A DNA stretch of 64,000 bases from Antedon mediterranea (GCF_964355755.1 NC_092671.1:21356001-21420000), one strand, 5' to 3'; positions 8,303 to 24,100 are shown, numbered from the stretch's first letter. Notes: generated by a model not told the origin, from the letters alone. Numbers and translations: made by a program.

Positions 8303-10751
8303 ATTTAGACCATTTTGTGATTTTCGAAAAAACTTGTTAACATAAAAACACCAAAGTGCTTAGAATACCTTCAAATCGCATTTGGAGACGTTTAAGACCA
8401 TTTTGTGATTTTCGAAAAAACTTGTTAACATAAAAACACCAAAGTGCTTAGAATAGCTTCAAATCGCATTTGGAGACGTTTTAGACCAATTTGTGATTTT
8501 CGAAAAAACTTGGTTACACAAAAACATCAAAGTAATAATCACATTATAAACAGTTTTAGACCATTTTGAGCATATCGATAAAACTTTTTACACAAAACAC
8601 CAAAGTGCTTAGAATAGCTTCAAATCGCATTTGGAGACGTTTTAGACCATTTTGTGATTTTCGACAAAACTTTTTCACACAAAACACCAAAGTGCTTAGA
8701 ATACCTTCAAATCGCATTTGGAGACGTTTTAGACCATTTTGTGATTTTCGAAAAAACTTGTTAACATAAAAACATCAAAGTGTACAGATTAGCTTCAAAT
8801 CGCATTTGGAGACGTTTTAGACCATTTTGTGATTTTCGAAAAAACTTGTTAACATAAAAACACCAAAGTGCTTAGAATAGCTTCAAATCGCATTAGGAGA
8901 CGTTTTAGACCATTTTGTTATTTTCGAAAAAACTTGTTAACATAAAAACACCAAAATGTTTAGAATAGCTTCAAATCGCATTTGGAGACGTTTTAGACCA
9001 TTTTGTGATTTTCGAAAAAACTTGTTAACATAAAAACACCAAAGTGCTTAGAATACCTTCAAATCGCATTTGGAGACGTTTTAGACCATTTTGTGATTTT
9101 CCAAAAAACTTGTTAACATAAAAACATCAAAGTGTACAGAATAGCTTCAAATCGCATTTGGAGACGTTTTAGACCATTTTGTGATTTTCGAAAAAACTTG
9201 TTAACATAAAAACACCAAAGTGCTTAGAATAGCTTCAAATCGCATTAGGAGACGTTTTAGACCATTTTGTGATTTTCGAAAAAACTTGTTAACATAAAAA
9301 CACCAAAGTGCTTAGAATAGCTTCAAATCGCATTTGGAGACGTTTTAGACCATTTTGTGATTTTCGAAAAAACTTGTTAACATAAAAACACCAAAATGTT
9401 TAGAATAGCTTCAAATCACATTTGGAGACGTTTTAGACCATTTTGTGATTTTCGAAAAAACTTGTTAACACAAAAACACCAAAGTGATTAGAATAGCTTC
9501 AAATCGCATTTGGAGACGTTTTAGACCAATTTGTGCATTTCGATGAAACTTGGTTACGCAAAAACATCAAAGTGCTTAAAATCACATTATAAACCGTTTT
9601 AGACCATTTTGAGCATATCGATAACACTTTTCACACAAAAAAATCAAAGAGCACAATATAGCTTAATATCTTATTTAAAAACGTTTTAGACCATTTTGAG
9701 CATTTCGACAAAACTTTTTCACACAAAACACCAAAGTGCTTAGAATAGCTTCAAATCGCATTTGGAGACGTTTTAGACCATTTTGTGATTTTCGAAAAAA
9801 CTTTTTCACACAAAACACCAAAGTGCTTAGAATACCTTCAAATCGCATTTGGAGACGTTTTAGACCATTTTGTGATTTTCGAAAAAACTTGTTAACATAA
9901 AAACATCAAAGTGTACAGAATAGCTTCAAATCGCATTTGGAGACGTTTTAGACCATTTTGTGATTTTCGAAAAAACTTGTTAACATAAAAACACCAAAGT
10001 GCTTAGAATAGCTTCAAATCGCATTAGGAGACGTTTTAGACCATTTTGTGATTTTCGAAAAAACTTGTTAACACAAAAACACCAAAGTGCTTAGAATAGC
10101 TTCAAATCGCATTTGGAGACGTTTTAGACCATTTTGTGATTTTCGAAAAAACTTGTTAACATTAAAACACCAAAATGTTTAGAATAGCTTCAAATCGCAT
10201 TTGGAGACGTTTTAGACCATTTTGTGATTTTCGAAAAAACTTGTTAACACAAAAACACCAAAGTGATTAGAATAGCTTCAAATCGCATTTGGAGACGTTT
10301 TAGACCATTTTGTGCATTTCGATGAAACTTGGTTACGGAAAAACATCAAAGTGCTTAAAATCACATTATAAACCGTTTTAGACCATTTTGAGCATATCGA
10401 TAACACTTTTCACACAAAAACATCAAAGAGCACAATATAGCTTAATATCGTATTTAAAAACGTTTTAGACCATTTTGAGCATTTCGACAAAACTTTTTCA
10501 CACAAAACACCAAAGTCCTTAGAATAGCTTCAAATCGCATTTGGAGACGTTTTAGACCATTTTGTGATTTTCGAAAAAACTTGTTAACATAAAAACATCA
10601 AAGGGCTAAGAATAGCTTCAAATCGCATTTGGAGACATTTTAGACCAATTAGTGATTTTCGAAAAAACTTGGTTACACAAAAACATCAAAGTGGTTAAAA
10701 TCACATTATAAACCGTTTTAGACCATTTTGAGCATTTCGATAACACTTTTT

Positions 10752-13700
10752 ACACAAAAACATCAAAGTGCTTAGAATAGCTTCAAATCGCATTTGGAGA
10801 CGTTTTAGACCATTTTGTGATTTTCGAAAAAAACTTTTTAACATAAAAACACCAAACTGCTAAGAATAGCTTCAAATCGCATATGGAGACAATTTAGACC
10901 ATTTTGTGATTTTCGAAAAAACTTGTTAACATAAAAACACCAAAGTGCTTAGAATACCTTCAAATCGCATTTGGAGACGTTTTAGACCATTTTGTGATTT
11001 TCCAAAAAACTTGTTAACATAAAAACATCAAAGTGTACAGAATAGCTTCAAATCGCATTTGGAGACGTTTTAGACCATTTTGTGATTTTCGAAAAAACTT
11101 GTTAACATAAAAACACCAAAGTGCTTAGAATAGCTTCAAATCGCATTAGGAGACGTTTTAGACCATTTTGTGATTTTCGAAAAAACTTGTTAACATAAAA
11201 ACACCAAAGTGCTTAGAATAGCTTCAAATCGCATTTGGAGACGTTTTAGACCATTTTGTGATTTTCGAAAAAACTTGTTAACATAAAAACACCAAAATGT
11301 TTAGAATAGCTTCAAATCACATTTGGAGACGTTTTAGACCATTTTGTGATTTTCGAAAAAACTTGTTAACACAAAAACACCAAAGTGATTAGAATAGCTT
11401 CAAATCGCATTTGGAGACGTTTTAGACCAATTTGTGCATTTCGATGAAACTTGGTTACGCAAAAACATCAAAGTGCTTAAAATCACATTATAAACCGTTT
11501 TAGACCATTTTGAGCATATCGATAACACTTTTCACACAAAAACATCAAAGAGCACAATATAGCTTAATATCTTATTTAAAAACGTTTTAGACCATTTTGA
11601 GCATTTCGACAAAACTTTTTCACACAAAACACCAAAGTGCTTAGAATAGCTTCAAATCGCATTTGGAGACGTTTTAGACCATTTTGTGATTTTCGAAAAA
11701 ACTTGTTAACATAAAAACATCAAAGTGCTAAGAATAGCTTCAAATCGCATTTGGAGACATTTTAGACCAATTAGTGATTTTCGAAAAAACTTGGTTACAC
11801 AAAAACATCAAAGTGGTTAAAATCACATTATAAACCGTTTTAGACCATTTTGAGCATTTCGATAACACTTTTCACACAAAAACATCAAACTGCTAAGAAT
11901 AGCTACAAATCGCATATGGAGACAATTTAGACCATTTTGTGATTTTCGAAAAAACTTGTTAACATAAAAACACCAAAGTGCTTAGAATACCTTCAAATCG
12001 CATTTGGAGACATTTTAGACCATTTTGTGATTTTCGAAAAAACTTGTTAACATAAAAACATCAAAGTGCTAAGAATAGCTTCCAATCGCATTTGGAGACG
12101 TTTTAGACCATTTTGTGATTTTCGAAAACAACTTGTTAACATAAAAACACCAAAGTGCTTAGAATAGCTTCAAATCGCATTTGGAGACGTTTTAGACCAA
12201 TTTGTGATTTTCGAAAAAACTTGGTTACACAAAAACATCAAAGTGGATAAAATCACATTATAAACCGTTTTAGACCATTTTGAGCATATCGATAACACTT
12301 TTCACACAAAAACATCAAAGACCACAATATAGCTTAATATCGTATTTAAAAACGTTTTAGACCATTTTGAGCATTTCGACAAAACTTTTTCACACAAAAC
12401 ACCAAAGTGCTTAGAATAGCTTCAAATCGCATTTGGAGACGTTTTAGACCATTTTGTGATTTTCGAAAAAACTTGTTAACATAAAAACATCAAAGTGCTA
12501 AGAATAGCTTCAAATCGAATTTGGAGACATTTTAGACCAATTAGTGATTTTCGATGAAACTTGGTTACACAAAAACATCAAAGTGGTTAAAATCACATTA
12601 TAAACCGTTTTAGACCATTTTGAGCATTTCGATAACACTTTTCACACAAAAACATCAAAGTGCTTAGAATAGCTTCAAATCGCATTTGGAGACGTTTTAG
12701 ACCATTTTGTGATTTTCGAAAAAAACTTTTTAACATAAAAACACCAAACTGCTAAGAATAGCTTCAAATCGCATATGGAGACAATTTAGACCATTTTGTG
12801 ATTTTCGAAAAAACTTGTTAACATAAAAACACCAAAGTGCTTAGAATACCTTCAAATCGCATTTGGAGACGTTTTAGACCATTTTGTGATTTTCCAAAAA
12901 ACTTGTTAACATAAAAACATCAAAGTGTACAGAATAGCTTCAAATCGCATTTGGAGACGTTTTAGACCATTTTGTGATTTTCGAAAAAACTTGTTAACAT
13001 AAAAACACCAAAGTGCTTAGAATAGCTTCAAATCGCATTAGGAGACGTTTTAGACCATTTTGTGATTTTCGAAAAAACTTGTTAACATAAAAACACCAAA
13101 GTGCTTAGAATAGCTTCAAATCGCATTTGGAGACGTTTTAGACCATTTTGTGATTTTCGAAAAAACTTGTTAACATAAAAACACCAAAATGTTTAGAATA
13201 GCTTCAAATCACATTTGGAGACGTTTTAGACCATTTTGTGATTTTCGAAAAAACTTGTTAACACAAAAACACCAAAGTGATTAGAATAGCTTCAAATCGC
13301 ATTTGGAGACGTTTTAGACCAATTTGTGCATTTCGATGAAACTTGGTTACGCAAAAACATCAAAGTGCTTAAAATCACATTATAAACCGTTTTAGACCAT
13401 TTTGAGCATATCGATAACACTTTTCACACAAAAACATCAAAGAGCACAATATAGCTTAATATCTTATTTAAAAACGTTTTAGACCATTTTGAGCATTTCG
13501 ACAAAACTTTTTCACACAAAACACCAAAGTGCTTAGAATAGCTTCAAATCGCATTTGGAGACGTTTTAGACCATTTTGTGATTTTCGAAAAAACTTGTTA
13601 ACATAAAAACATCAAAGTGCTAAGAATAGCTTCAAATCGCATTTGGAGACATTTTAGACCAATTAGTGATTTTCGAAAAAACTTGGTTACACAAAAACAT

Positions 13701-14762
13701 CAAAGTGGTTAAAATCACATTATAAACCGTTTTAGACCATTTTGAGCATTTCGATAACACTTTTCACACAAAAACATCAAACTGCTAAGAATAGCTACAA
13801 ATCGCATATGGAGACAATTTAGACCATTTTGTGATTTTCGAAAAAACTTGTTAACATAAAAACACCAAAGTGCTTAGAATACCTTCAAATCGCATTTGGA
13901 GACATTTTAGACCATTTTGTGATTTTCGAAAAAACTTGTTAACATAAAAACATCAAAGTGCTAAGAATAGCTTCCAATCGCATTTGGAGACGTTTTAGAC
14001 CATTTTGTGATTTTCGAAAACAACTTGTTAACATAAAAACACCAAAGTGCTTAGAATAGCTTCAAATCGCATTTGGAGACGTTTTAGACCAATTTGTGAT
14101 TTTCGAAAAAACTTGGTTACACAAAAACATCAAAGTGGATAAAATCACATTATAAACCGTTTTAGACCATTTTGAGCATATCGATAACACTTTTCACACA
14201 AAAACATCAAAGACCACAATATAGCTTAATATCGTATTTAAAAACGTTTTAGACCATTTTGAGCATTTCGACAAAACTTTTTCACACAAAACACCAAAGT
14301 GCTTAGAATAGCTTCAAATCGCATTTGGAGACGTTTTAGACCATTTTGTGATTTTCGAAAAAACTTGTTAACATAAAAACATCAAAGTGCTAAGAATAGC
14401 TTCAAATCGAATTTGGAGACATTTTAGACCAATTAGTGATTTTCGATGAAACTTGGTTACACAAAAACATCAAAGTGGTTAAAATCACATTATAAACCGT
14501 TTTAGACCATTTTGAGCATTTCGATAACACTTTTCACACAAAAACATCAAAGTGCTTAGAATAGCTTCAAATCGCATTTGGAGACGTTTTAGACCATTTT
14601 GTGATTTTCGAAAAAAACTTTTTAACATAAAAACACCAAACTGCTAAGAATAGCTTCAAATCGCATATGGAGACAATTTAGACCATTTTGTGATTTTCGA
14701 AAAAACTTGTTAACATAAAAACACCAAAGTGCTTAGAATACCTTCAAATCGCATTTGGAGAC
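10752..14762 (+). repeat. Tandem duplication, period 1,892 bp
   Basis: Bases 10,752-12,870 match 12,644-14,762 at a constant offset of 1,892. Markers include agctacaaat at 11,901 and 13,793, aagtggat at 12,241 and 14,133, the agaccacaat form of class C at about 12,330 and 14,222, and tcgatgaaac inside a B-like monomer at 12,551 and 14,443. The ends of the match are set by single-base differences (t/c at 10,751 and 12,643; g/a at 12,871 and 14,763). The agctacaaat change was not noticed elsewhere. Confidence 0.9.
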
Positions 14763-16635
14763 ATTTTAGACCATTTTGTGATTTTCGAAAAAACTTGTTA
14801 ACATAAAAACATCAAAGTGCTAAGAATAGCTTCCAATCGCATTTGGAGACGTTTTAGACTATTTTGTGATTTTCGAAAACAACTTGTTAACATAAAAACA
14901 CCAAAGTGCTTAGAATAGCTTCAAATCGCATTTGGAGACGTTTTAGACCAATTTGTGATTTTCGAAAAAACTTGGTTACACAAAAACATCAAAGTGGATA
15001 AAATCACATTATAAACCGTTTTAGACCATTTTGAGCATTTCGATAACACATTTCACACAAAAACATCAAAGAGCACAAAATAGCTTAATATCGTATTTAA
15101 AAACGTTTTAAACCATTTTGAGCATTTCGACAAAACTTTTTCACACAAAACACCAAAGTGTACAGAATAGCTTCAAATCGCATTTGGAGACGTTTTAGAC
15201 GATTTTGTGATTTTCGAAAAAACTTGTTAATATAAAAACACCAAAGTACTTAGAATAGCTTCAAATCGCATTTGGAGACGTTGTAGACCATTTTGTGATT
15301 TTCGAAAAAACTTGTTAACATAAAAACACCAAAGTTTACAGAATAGCTTCAAATCGCATTTGGAGACGTTTTAGACAATTTTGTGCATTTCGATGAAACT
15401 TGGTTACACAAAAACATCAAAGTGCTTAAAATCACATTATAAACCGTTTTAGACCATTTGAGCATTTCCATAACACTTTTCACACAAAAACATCAAAGGG
15501 CACAATATAGCTTAATATCCTATTTAAAAACGTTTTAGACCATTTTGAGCATTTCGACAAAACTTTTTCACACAAAACACCAAAGTGCTTAGAATACCTT
15601 CAAATCGCATTTGGAGACGTTTTAGACCATTTTGTGATTTTCGAAAAAACTTAACATAAAAACATCAAAGTTTACAGAATAGCTTCAAATCGCATTTGGA
15701 GACGTTTTAAACCATTTTGTGATTTTCGAAAAAACTTGTTAACATAAAAACACCAAAATGTTTAGAATAGCTTCAAATCGCATTTGGAGACGTTTTAGAC
15801 CATTTTGTGATTTTCGAAAAAACTTGTTAACACAAAAACACCAAAGTGATTAGAATAGCTTCAAATCGCATTTGGAGACGTTTTAGACCATTTTGTGATT
15901 TTCGAAAAAACTTGTTAACATAAAAACACCAAAGTGATTAGAATAGCTTCAAATCGCATTTGGAGACGTTTTAGACCATTTTGTGCATTTCGATGAAACT
16001 TGGTTACGCAAAAACATCAAAGTGCTTAAAATCACATTATAAACCGTTTTAGACCATTTTGAGCATATCGATAACACTTTTTACACAAAACGCCAAAGTG
16101 CTTAGAATAGCTTCAAATCGCATTTGGAGACGTTTTAGACCATTTTGTGATTTTCGACAAAACTTTTTCACACAAAACACCAAAGTGCTTAGAATACCTT
16201 CAAATCGCATTTGGAGACGTTTTAGACCATTTTGTGATTTTCGAAAAAACTTGTTAACATAAAAACATCAAAGTGTACAGAATAGCTTCAAATCGCATTT
16301 GGAGACGTTTTAGACCATTTTGTGATTTTCGAAAAAACTTGTTAACATAAAAACACCAAAGTGCTTAGAATAGCTTCAAATCGCATTAGGAGACGTTTTA
16401 GACCATTTTGTGATTTTCGAAAAAACTTGTTAACATAAAAACACCAAAGTGCTTAGAATAGCTTCAAACCGCATTTGGAGACGTTTTAGACCATTTTGTG
16501 ATTTTCGAAAAAACTTGTTAACATAAAAACACCAAAGTTCTTAAAATAGCTTCAAATCGCATTTGGAGACGTTTTAGACCATTTTGTGATTTTCGAAAAA
16601 ACTTGTTAACATAAAAACACCAAAGTGTTTAGAAA

Positions 16636-19600
16636 AGCTTCAAATCGCATTTGGAGACGTTTTAGACCATTTTGGGATTTTTGAAAAAACTTGTTAACAT
16701 AAAAACACCAAAGTGCTTAGAATAGCTTCAAATCGCATTTGGAGACGTTTTAGACCATTTTGTAATTTTCAAAAAAACTTGTTAACATAAAAACACCAAA
16801 GTTCTTAGAATAGCTTCAAATCGCATTTGGAGACGTTTTAGACCATTTTGTGCATTTCGATGAAACTTGGTTACACAAAAACATCAAAGTGCTTAAAATC
16901 ACGTTATAAACCGTTTTAGACCATTTGAGCATTTCGATAACACTTTTCACACAAAAACATCAAAGGGCACAATATAGCTTAATATCCTATTTAAAAACGT
17001 TTTAGACCATTTTGAGCATTTCGACAAAACTTTTTCACACAAAACACCAAAGTGCTTAGAATACCTTCAAATCGCATTTGGAGACGTTTTAGACAATTTT
17101 GTGATTTTCGAAAAAACTTGTTAACATAAAAACATCAAAGTTTACAGAATAGCTTCAAATCGCTTTTGGAGACGTTTTAGACAATTTTGTGATTTTCGAA
17201 AAAACTTGTTAACATAAAAACACCAAAGTGCTTAGAATAGCTTCAAATCGCATTGGGAGACGTTTTAGACCATTTTGTGATTTTCGAAAAAACTTGTTAA
17301 CATAAAAACATAAAAGTGTACAGAATAGCTTCAAATCGCATTTGGAGACGTTTTAGACCATTTAGTGATTTTCGAAAAAACTTGTTAACATAAAAACACC
17401 AAAGTGCTTAGAATAGCTTCAAATCGCATTTGGAGACGTTTTAAACCATTTTGTGATTTTCGAAAAAACTTGTTAACATAAAAACACCAAAATGTTTAGA
17501 ATAGCTTCAAATCGCATTTGGAGACGTTTTAGACCATTTTGTGATTTTCGAAAAAACTTGTTAACACAAAAACACCAAAGTGATTAGAATAGCTTCAAAT
17601 CGCATTTGGAGACGTTTTAGACCATTTTGTGATTTTCGAAAAAACTTGTTAACATAAAAACACCAAAGTGATTAGAATAGCTTCAAATCGCATTTGGAGA
17701 CGTTTTAGACCATTTTGTGCATTTCGATGAAACTTGGTTACGCAAAAACATCAAAGTGCTTAAAATCACATTATAAACCGTTTTAGACCATTTTGAGCAT
17801 ATCGATAACACTTTTTACACAAAACACCAAAGTGCTTAGAATAGCTTCAAATCGCATTTGGAGACGTTTTAGACCATTTTGTGATTTTCGACAAAACTTT
17901 TTCACACAAAACACCAAAGTGCTTAGAATACCTTCAAATCGCATTTGGAGACGTTTTAGACCATTTTGTGATTTTCGAAAAAACTTGTTAACATAAAAAC
18001 ATCAAAGTGTACAGAATAGCTTCAAATCGCATTTGGAGACGTTTTAGACCATTTTGTGATTTTCGAAAAAACTTGTTAACATAAAAACACCAAAGTGCTT
18101 AGAATAGCTTCAAATCGCATTAGGAGACGTTTTAGACCATTTTGTGATTTTCGAAAAAACTTGTTAACATAAAAACACCAAAGTGCTTAGAATAGCTTCA
18201 AATCGCATTTGGAGACGTTTTAGACCATTTTGTGATTTTCGAAAAAACTTGTTAACATAAAAACACCAAAATGTTTAGAATAGCTTCAAATCGCATTTGG
18301 AGATGTTTTAGACCATTTTGTGATTTTCGAAAAAACTTGTTAACACAAAAACACCAAAGTGATTAGAATAGCTTCAAATCGCATTTGGAGACGTTTTAGA
18401 CCATTTTGTGCATTTCGATGAAACTTGGTTACGCAAAAACATCAAAGTGCTTAAAATCACATTATAAACCGTTTTAGACCATTTTGAGCATATCGATAAC
18501 ACTTTTCACACAAAAACATCAAAGAGCACAATATAGCTTAATATCGTATTTAAAAACGTTTTAGACCATTTTGAGCATTTCGACAAAACTTTTTCACACA
18601 AAACACCAAAGTGCTTAGAATAGCTTCAAATCGCATTTGGAGACGTTTTAGACCATTTTGTGATTTTCGAAAAAACTTGTTAACATAAAAACATCAAAGG
18701 GCTAAGAATAGCTTCAAATCGCATTTGGAGACATTTTAGACCAATTAGTGATTTTCGAAAAAACTTGGTTACACAAAAACATCAAAGTGGTTAAAATCAC
18801 ATTATAAACCGTTTTAGACCATTTTGAGCATTTCGATAACACTTTTTACACAAAAACATCAAAGTGCTTAGAATAGCTTCAAATCGCATTTGGAGACGTT
18901 TTAGACCATTTTGGGATTTTTGAAAAAACTTGTTAACATAAAAACACCAAAGTGCTTAGAATAGCTTCAAATCGCATTTGGAGACGTTTTAGACCATTTT
19001 GTAATTTTCAAAAAAACTTGTTAACATAAAAACACCAAAGTTCTTAGAATAGCTTCAAATCGCATTTGGAGACGTTTTAGACCATTTTGTGCATTTCGAT
19101 GAAACTTGGTTACACAAAAACATCAAAGTGCTTAAAATCACGTTATAAACCGTTTTAGACCATTTGAGCATTTCGATAACACTTTTCACACAAAAACATC
19201 AAAGGGCACAATATAGCTTAATATCCTATTTAAAAACGTTTTAGACCATTTTGAGCATTTCGACAAAACTTTTTCACACAAAACACCAAAGTGCTTAGAA
19301 TACCTTCAAATCGCATTTGGAGACGTTTTAGACAATTTTGTGATTTTCGAAAAAACTTGTTAACATAAAAACATCAAAGTTTACAGAATAGCTTCAAATC
19401 GCTTTTGGAGACGTTTTAGACAATTTTGTGATTTTCGAAAAAACTTGTTAACATAAAAACACCAAAGTGCTTAGAATAGCTTCAAATCGCATTGGGAGAC
19501 GTTTTAGACCATTTTGTGATTTTCGAAAAAACTTGTTAACATAAAAACATCAAAGTGTACAGAATAGCTTCAAATCGCATTTGGAGACGTTTTAGACCAT

Positions 19601-21152
19601 TTTGTGATTTTCGAAAAAACTTGTTAACATAAAAACACCAAAGTGCTTAGAATAGCTTCAAATCGCATTTGGAGACGTTTTAAACCATTTTGTGATTTTC
19701 GAAAAAACTTGTTAACATAAAAACACCAAAATGTTTAGAATAGCTTCAAATCGCATTTGGAGACGTTTTAGACCATTTTGTGATTTTCGAAAAAACTTGT
19801 TAACACAAAAACACCAAAGTGATTAGAATAGCTTCAAATCGCATTTGGAGACGTTTTAGACCATTTTGTGATTTTCGAAAAAACTTGTTAACATAAAAAC
19901 ACCAAAGTGATTAGAATAGCTTCAAATCGCATTTGGAGACGTTTTAGACCATTTTGTGCATTTCGATGAAACTTGGTTACGCAAAAACATCAAAGTGCTT
20001 AAAATCACATTATAAACCGTTTTAGACCATTTTGAGCATATCGATAACACTTTTTACACAAAACACCAAAGTGCTTAGAATAGCTTCAAATCGCATTTGG
20101 AGACGTTTTAGACCATTTTGTGATTTTCGACAAAACTTTTTCACACAAAACACCAAAGTGCTTAGAATACCTTCAAATCGCATTTGGAGACGTTTTAGAC
20201 CATTTTGTGATTTTCGAAAAAACTTGTTAACATAAAAACATCAAAGTGTACAGAATAGCTTCAAATCGCATTTGGAGACGTTTTAGACCATTTTGTGATT
20301 TTCGAAAAAACTTGTTAACATAAAAACACCAAAGTGCTTAGAATAGCTTCAAATCGCATTAGGAGACGTTTTAGACCATTTTGTGATTTTCGAAAAAACT
20401 TGTTAACATAAAAACACCAAAGTGCTTAGAATAGCTTCAAATCGCATTTGGAGACGTTTTAGACCATTTTGTGATTTTCGAAAAAACTTGTTAACATAAA
20501 AACACCAAAATGTTTAGAATAGCTTCAAATCGCATTTGGAGATGTTTTAGACCATTTTGTGATTTTCGAAAAAACTTGTTAACACAAAAACACCAAAGTG
20601 ATTAGAATAGCTTCAAATCGCATTTGGAGACGTTTTAGACCATTTTGTGCATTTCGATGAAACTTGGTTACGCAAAAACATCAAAGTGCTTAAAATCACA
20701 TTATAAACCGTTTTAGACCATTTTGAGCATATCGATAACACTTTTCACACAAAAACATCAAAGAGCACAATATAGCTTAATATCGTATTTAAAAACGTTT
20801 TAGACCATTTTGAGCATTTCGACAAAACTTTTTCACACAAAACACCAAAGTGCTTAGAATAGCTTCAAATCGCATTTGGAGACGTTTTAGACCATTTTGT
20901 GATTTTCGAAAAAACTTGTTAACATAAAAACATCAAAGGGCTAAGAATAGCTTCAAATCGCATTTGGAGACATTTTAGACCAATTAGTGATTTTCGAAAA
21001 AACTTGGTTACACAAAAACATCAAAGTGGTTAAAATCACATTATAAACCGTTTTAGACCATTTTGAGCATTTCGATAACACTTTTTACACAAAAACATCA
21101 AAGTGCTTAGAATAGCTTCAAATCGCATTTGGAGACGTTTTAGACCATTTTG
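16636..21152 (+). repeat. Tandem duplication, period 2,239 bp
   Basis: Bases 16,636-18,913 match 18,875-21,152 at an offset of 2,239. Markers are gatgttttag at 18,302 and 20,541, and ttttgggatttttgaaaaaac at about 16,670 and 18,909. The junction near 18,875-18,915 fuses the 5' part of one class A monomer to the monomer with gggattttt, skipping the expected 89-mer with a long A-run. One visible difference is acataaaag at about 17,310 against acatcaaag in the second copy. Confidence 0.9.
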
Positions 21153-24100
21153 TGATTTTTGAAAAAAACTTTTTAACATAAAAACACCAAACTGCTAAGA
21201 ATAGCTTCAAATCGCATATGGAGACAATTTAGACCATTTTGTGATTTTCGAAAAAACTTGTTAACATAAAAACACCAAAGTGCTTAGAATACCTTCAAAT
21301 CGCATTTGGAGACGTTTTAGACCATTTTGTGATTTTCCAAAAAACTTGTTAACATAAAAACATCAAAGTGTACAGAATAGCTTCAAATCGCATTTGGAGA
21401 CGTTTTAGACCATTTTGTGATTTTCGAAAAAACTTGTTAACATAAAAACACCAAAGTGCTTAGAATAGCTTCAAATCGCATTAGGAGACGTTTTAGACCA
21501 TTTTGTGATTTTCGAAAAAACTTGTTAACATAAAAACACCAAAGTGCTTAGAATAGCTTCAAATCGCATTTGGAGACGTTTTAGACCATTTTGTGATTTT
21601 CGAAAAAACTTGTTAACATAAAAACACCAAAATGTTTAGAATAGCTTCAAATCACATTTGGAGACGTTTTAGACCATTTTGTGATTTTCGAAAAAACTTG
21701 TTAACACAAAAACACCAAAGTGATTAGAATAGCTTCAAATCGCATTTGGAGACGTTTTAGACCAATTTGTGCATTTCGATGAAACTTGGTTACGCAAAAA
21801 CATCAAAGTGCTTAAAATCACATTATAAACCGTTTTAGACCATTTTGAGCATATCGATAACACTTTTCACACAAAAACATCAAAGAGCACAATATAGCTT
21901 AAAATCTTATTTAAAAACGTTTTAGACCATTTTGAGCATTTCGACAAAACTTTTTCACACAAAACACCAAAGTGCTTAGAATAGCTTCAAATCGCATTTG
22001 GAGACGTTTTAGACCATTTTGTGATTTTCGAAAAAACTTGTTAACATAAAAACATCAAAGTGCTAAGAATAGCTTCAAATCGCATTTGGAGACATTTTAG
22101 ACCAATTAGTGATTTTCGAAAAAACTTGGTTACACAAAAACATCAAAGTGGTTAAAATCACATTATAAACCGTTTTAGACCATTTTGAGCATTTCGATAA
22201 CACTTTTCACACAAAAACATCAAAGTGCTTAGAATAGCTTCAAATCGCATTTGGAGACGTTTTAGACCATTTTGTGATTTTCGAAAAAAACTTTTTAACA
22301 TAAAAACACCAAACTGCTAAGAATAGCTTCAAATCGCATATGGAGACAATTTAGACCATTTTGTGATTTTCGAAAAAACTTGTTAACATAAAAACACCAA
22401 AGTGCTTAGAATACCTTCAAATCGCATTTGGAGACATTTTAGACCATTTTGTGATTTTCGAAAAAACTTGTTAACATAAAAACATCAAAGTGCTAAGAAT
22501 AGCTTCCAATCGCATTTGGAGACGTTTTAGACCATTTTGTGATTTTCGAAAACAACTTGTTAACATAAAAACACCAAAGTGCTTAGAATAGCTTCAAATC
22601 GCATTTGGAGACGTTTTAGACCAATTTGTGATTTTCGAAAAAACTTGGTTACACAAAAACATCAAAGTGGATAAAATCACATTATAAACCGTTTTAGACC
22701 ATTTTGAGCATATCGATAACACTTTTCACACAAAAACATCAAAGACCACAATATAGCTTAATATCGTATTTAAAAACGTTTTAGACCATTTTGAGCATTT
22801 CGACAAAACTTTTTCACACAAAACACCAAAGTGCTTAGAATAGCTTCGAATCGCATTTGGAGACGTTTTAGACCATTTTGTGATTTTCGAAAAAACTTGT
22901 TAACATAAAAACATCAAAGTGCTAAGAATAGCTTCAAATCGAATTTGGAGACATTTTAGACCAATTAGTGATTTTCGAAAAAACTTGGTTACACAAAAAC
23001 ATCAAAGTGGTTAAAATCACATTATAAACCGTTTTAGACCATTTTGAGCATTTCGATAACACTTTTCACACAAAAACATCAAAGTGCTTAGAATAGCTTC
23101 AAATCGCATTTGGAGACGTTTTAGACCATTTTGTGATTTTCGAAAAAACTTGTTAACATAAAAACACCAAAGTGCTTACAATAGCTTCAAATCGCATTAG
23201 GAGACGTTTTAGACCATTTTGTGATTTTCGAAAAAACTTGTTAACATAAAAACATCAAAGTGTACAGAATAGCTTCAAATCGCATTTGGAGACGTTTTAG
23301 ACCATTTTGTGATTTTCGAAAAAAACTTGTTAACATAAAAACACCAAAGTGCTTAGAATAGCTTCAAATCGCATTTGGAGACGTTTTAGACCATTTTGTG
23401 ATTTTCGAAAAAACTTGTTAATATAAAAACACCAAAGTACTTAGAATAGCTTCAAATCGCATTTGGAGACGTTTTAAACCATTTTGTGATTTTCGAAAAA
23501 ACTTGTTAACATAAAAACACCAAAATGTTTAGAATAGCTTCAAATCGCATTTGGAGACGTTTTAGACCATTTTGTGATTTTCGAAAAAACTTGTTAACAC
23601 AAAAACACCAAAGTGATTAGAATAGCTTCAAATCGCATTTGGAGACGTTTTAGACCATTTTGTGATTTTCGAAAAAACTTGTTAACATAAAAACACCAAA
23701 GTGATTAGAATAGCTTCAAATCGCATTTGGAGACGTTTTAGACCATTTTGTGATTTTCGAAAAAACTTGTTAACATAAAAACACCAAAGTGATTAGAATA
23801 GCTTCAAATCGCATTTGGAGACGTTTTAGACCATTTTGTGCATTTCGATGAAACTTGGTTACGCAAAAACATCAATGTGCTTAAAATCACATTATAAACC
23901 GTTTTAGACCATTTTGAGCATATCCATAAAACTTTTTACACAAAACACCAAAGTGCTTAGAATAGCTTCAAATCGCATTTGGAGACGTTTTAGACCATTT
24001 TGTGATTTTCGACAAAACTTTTTCACACAAAACACCAAAGTGCTTAGAATACCTTCAAATCGCATTTGGAGACGTTTTAGACCATTTTGTGATTTTCGAA

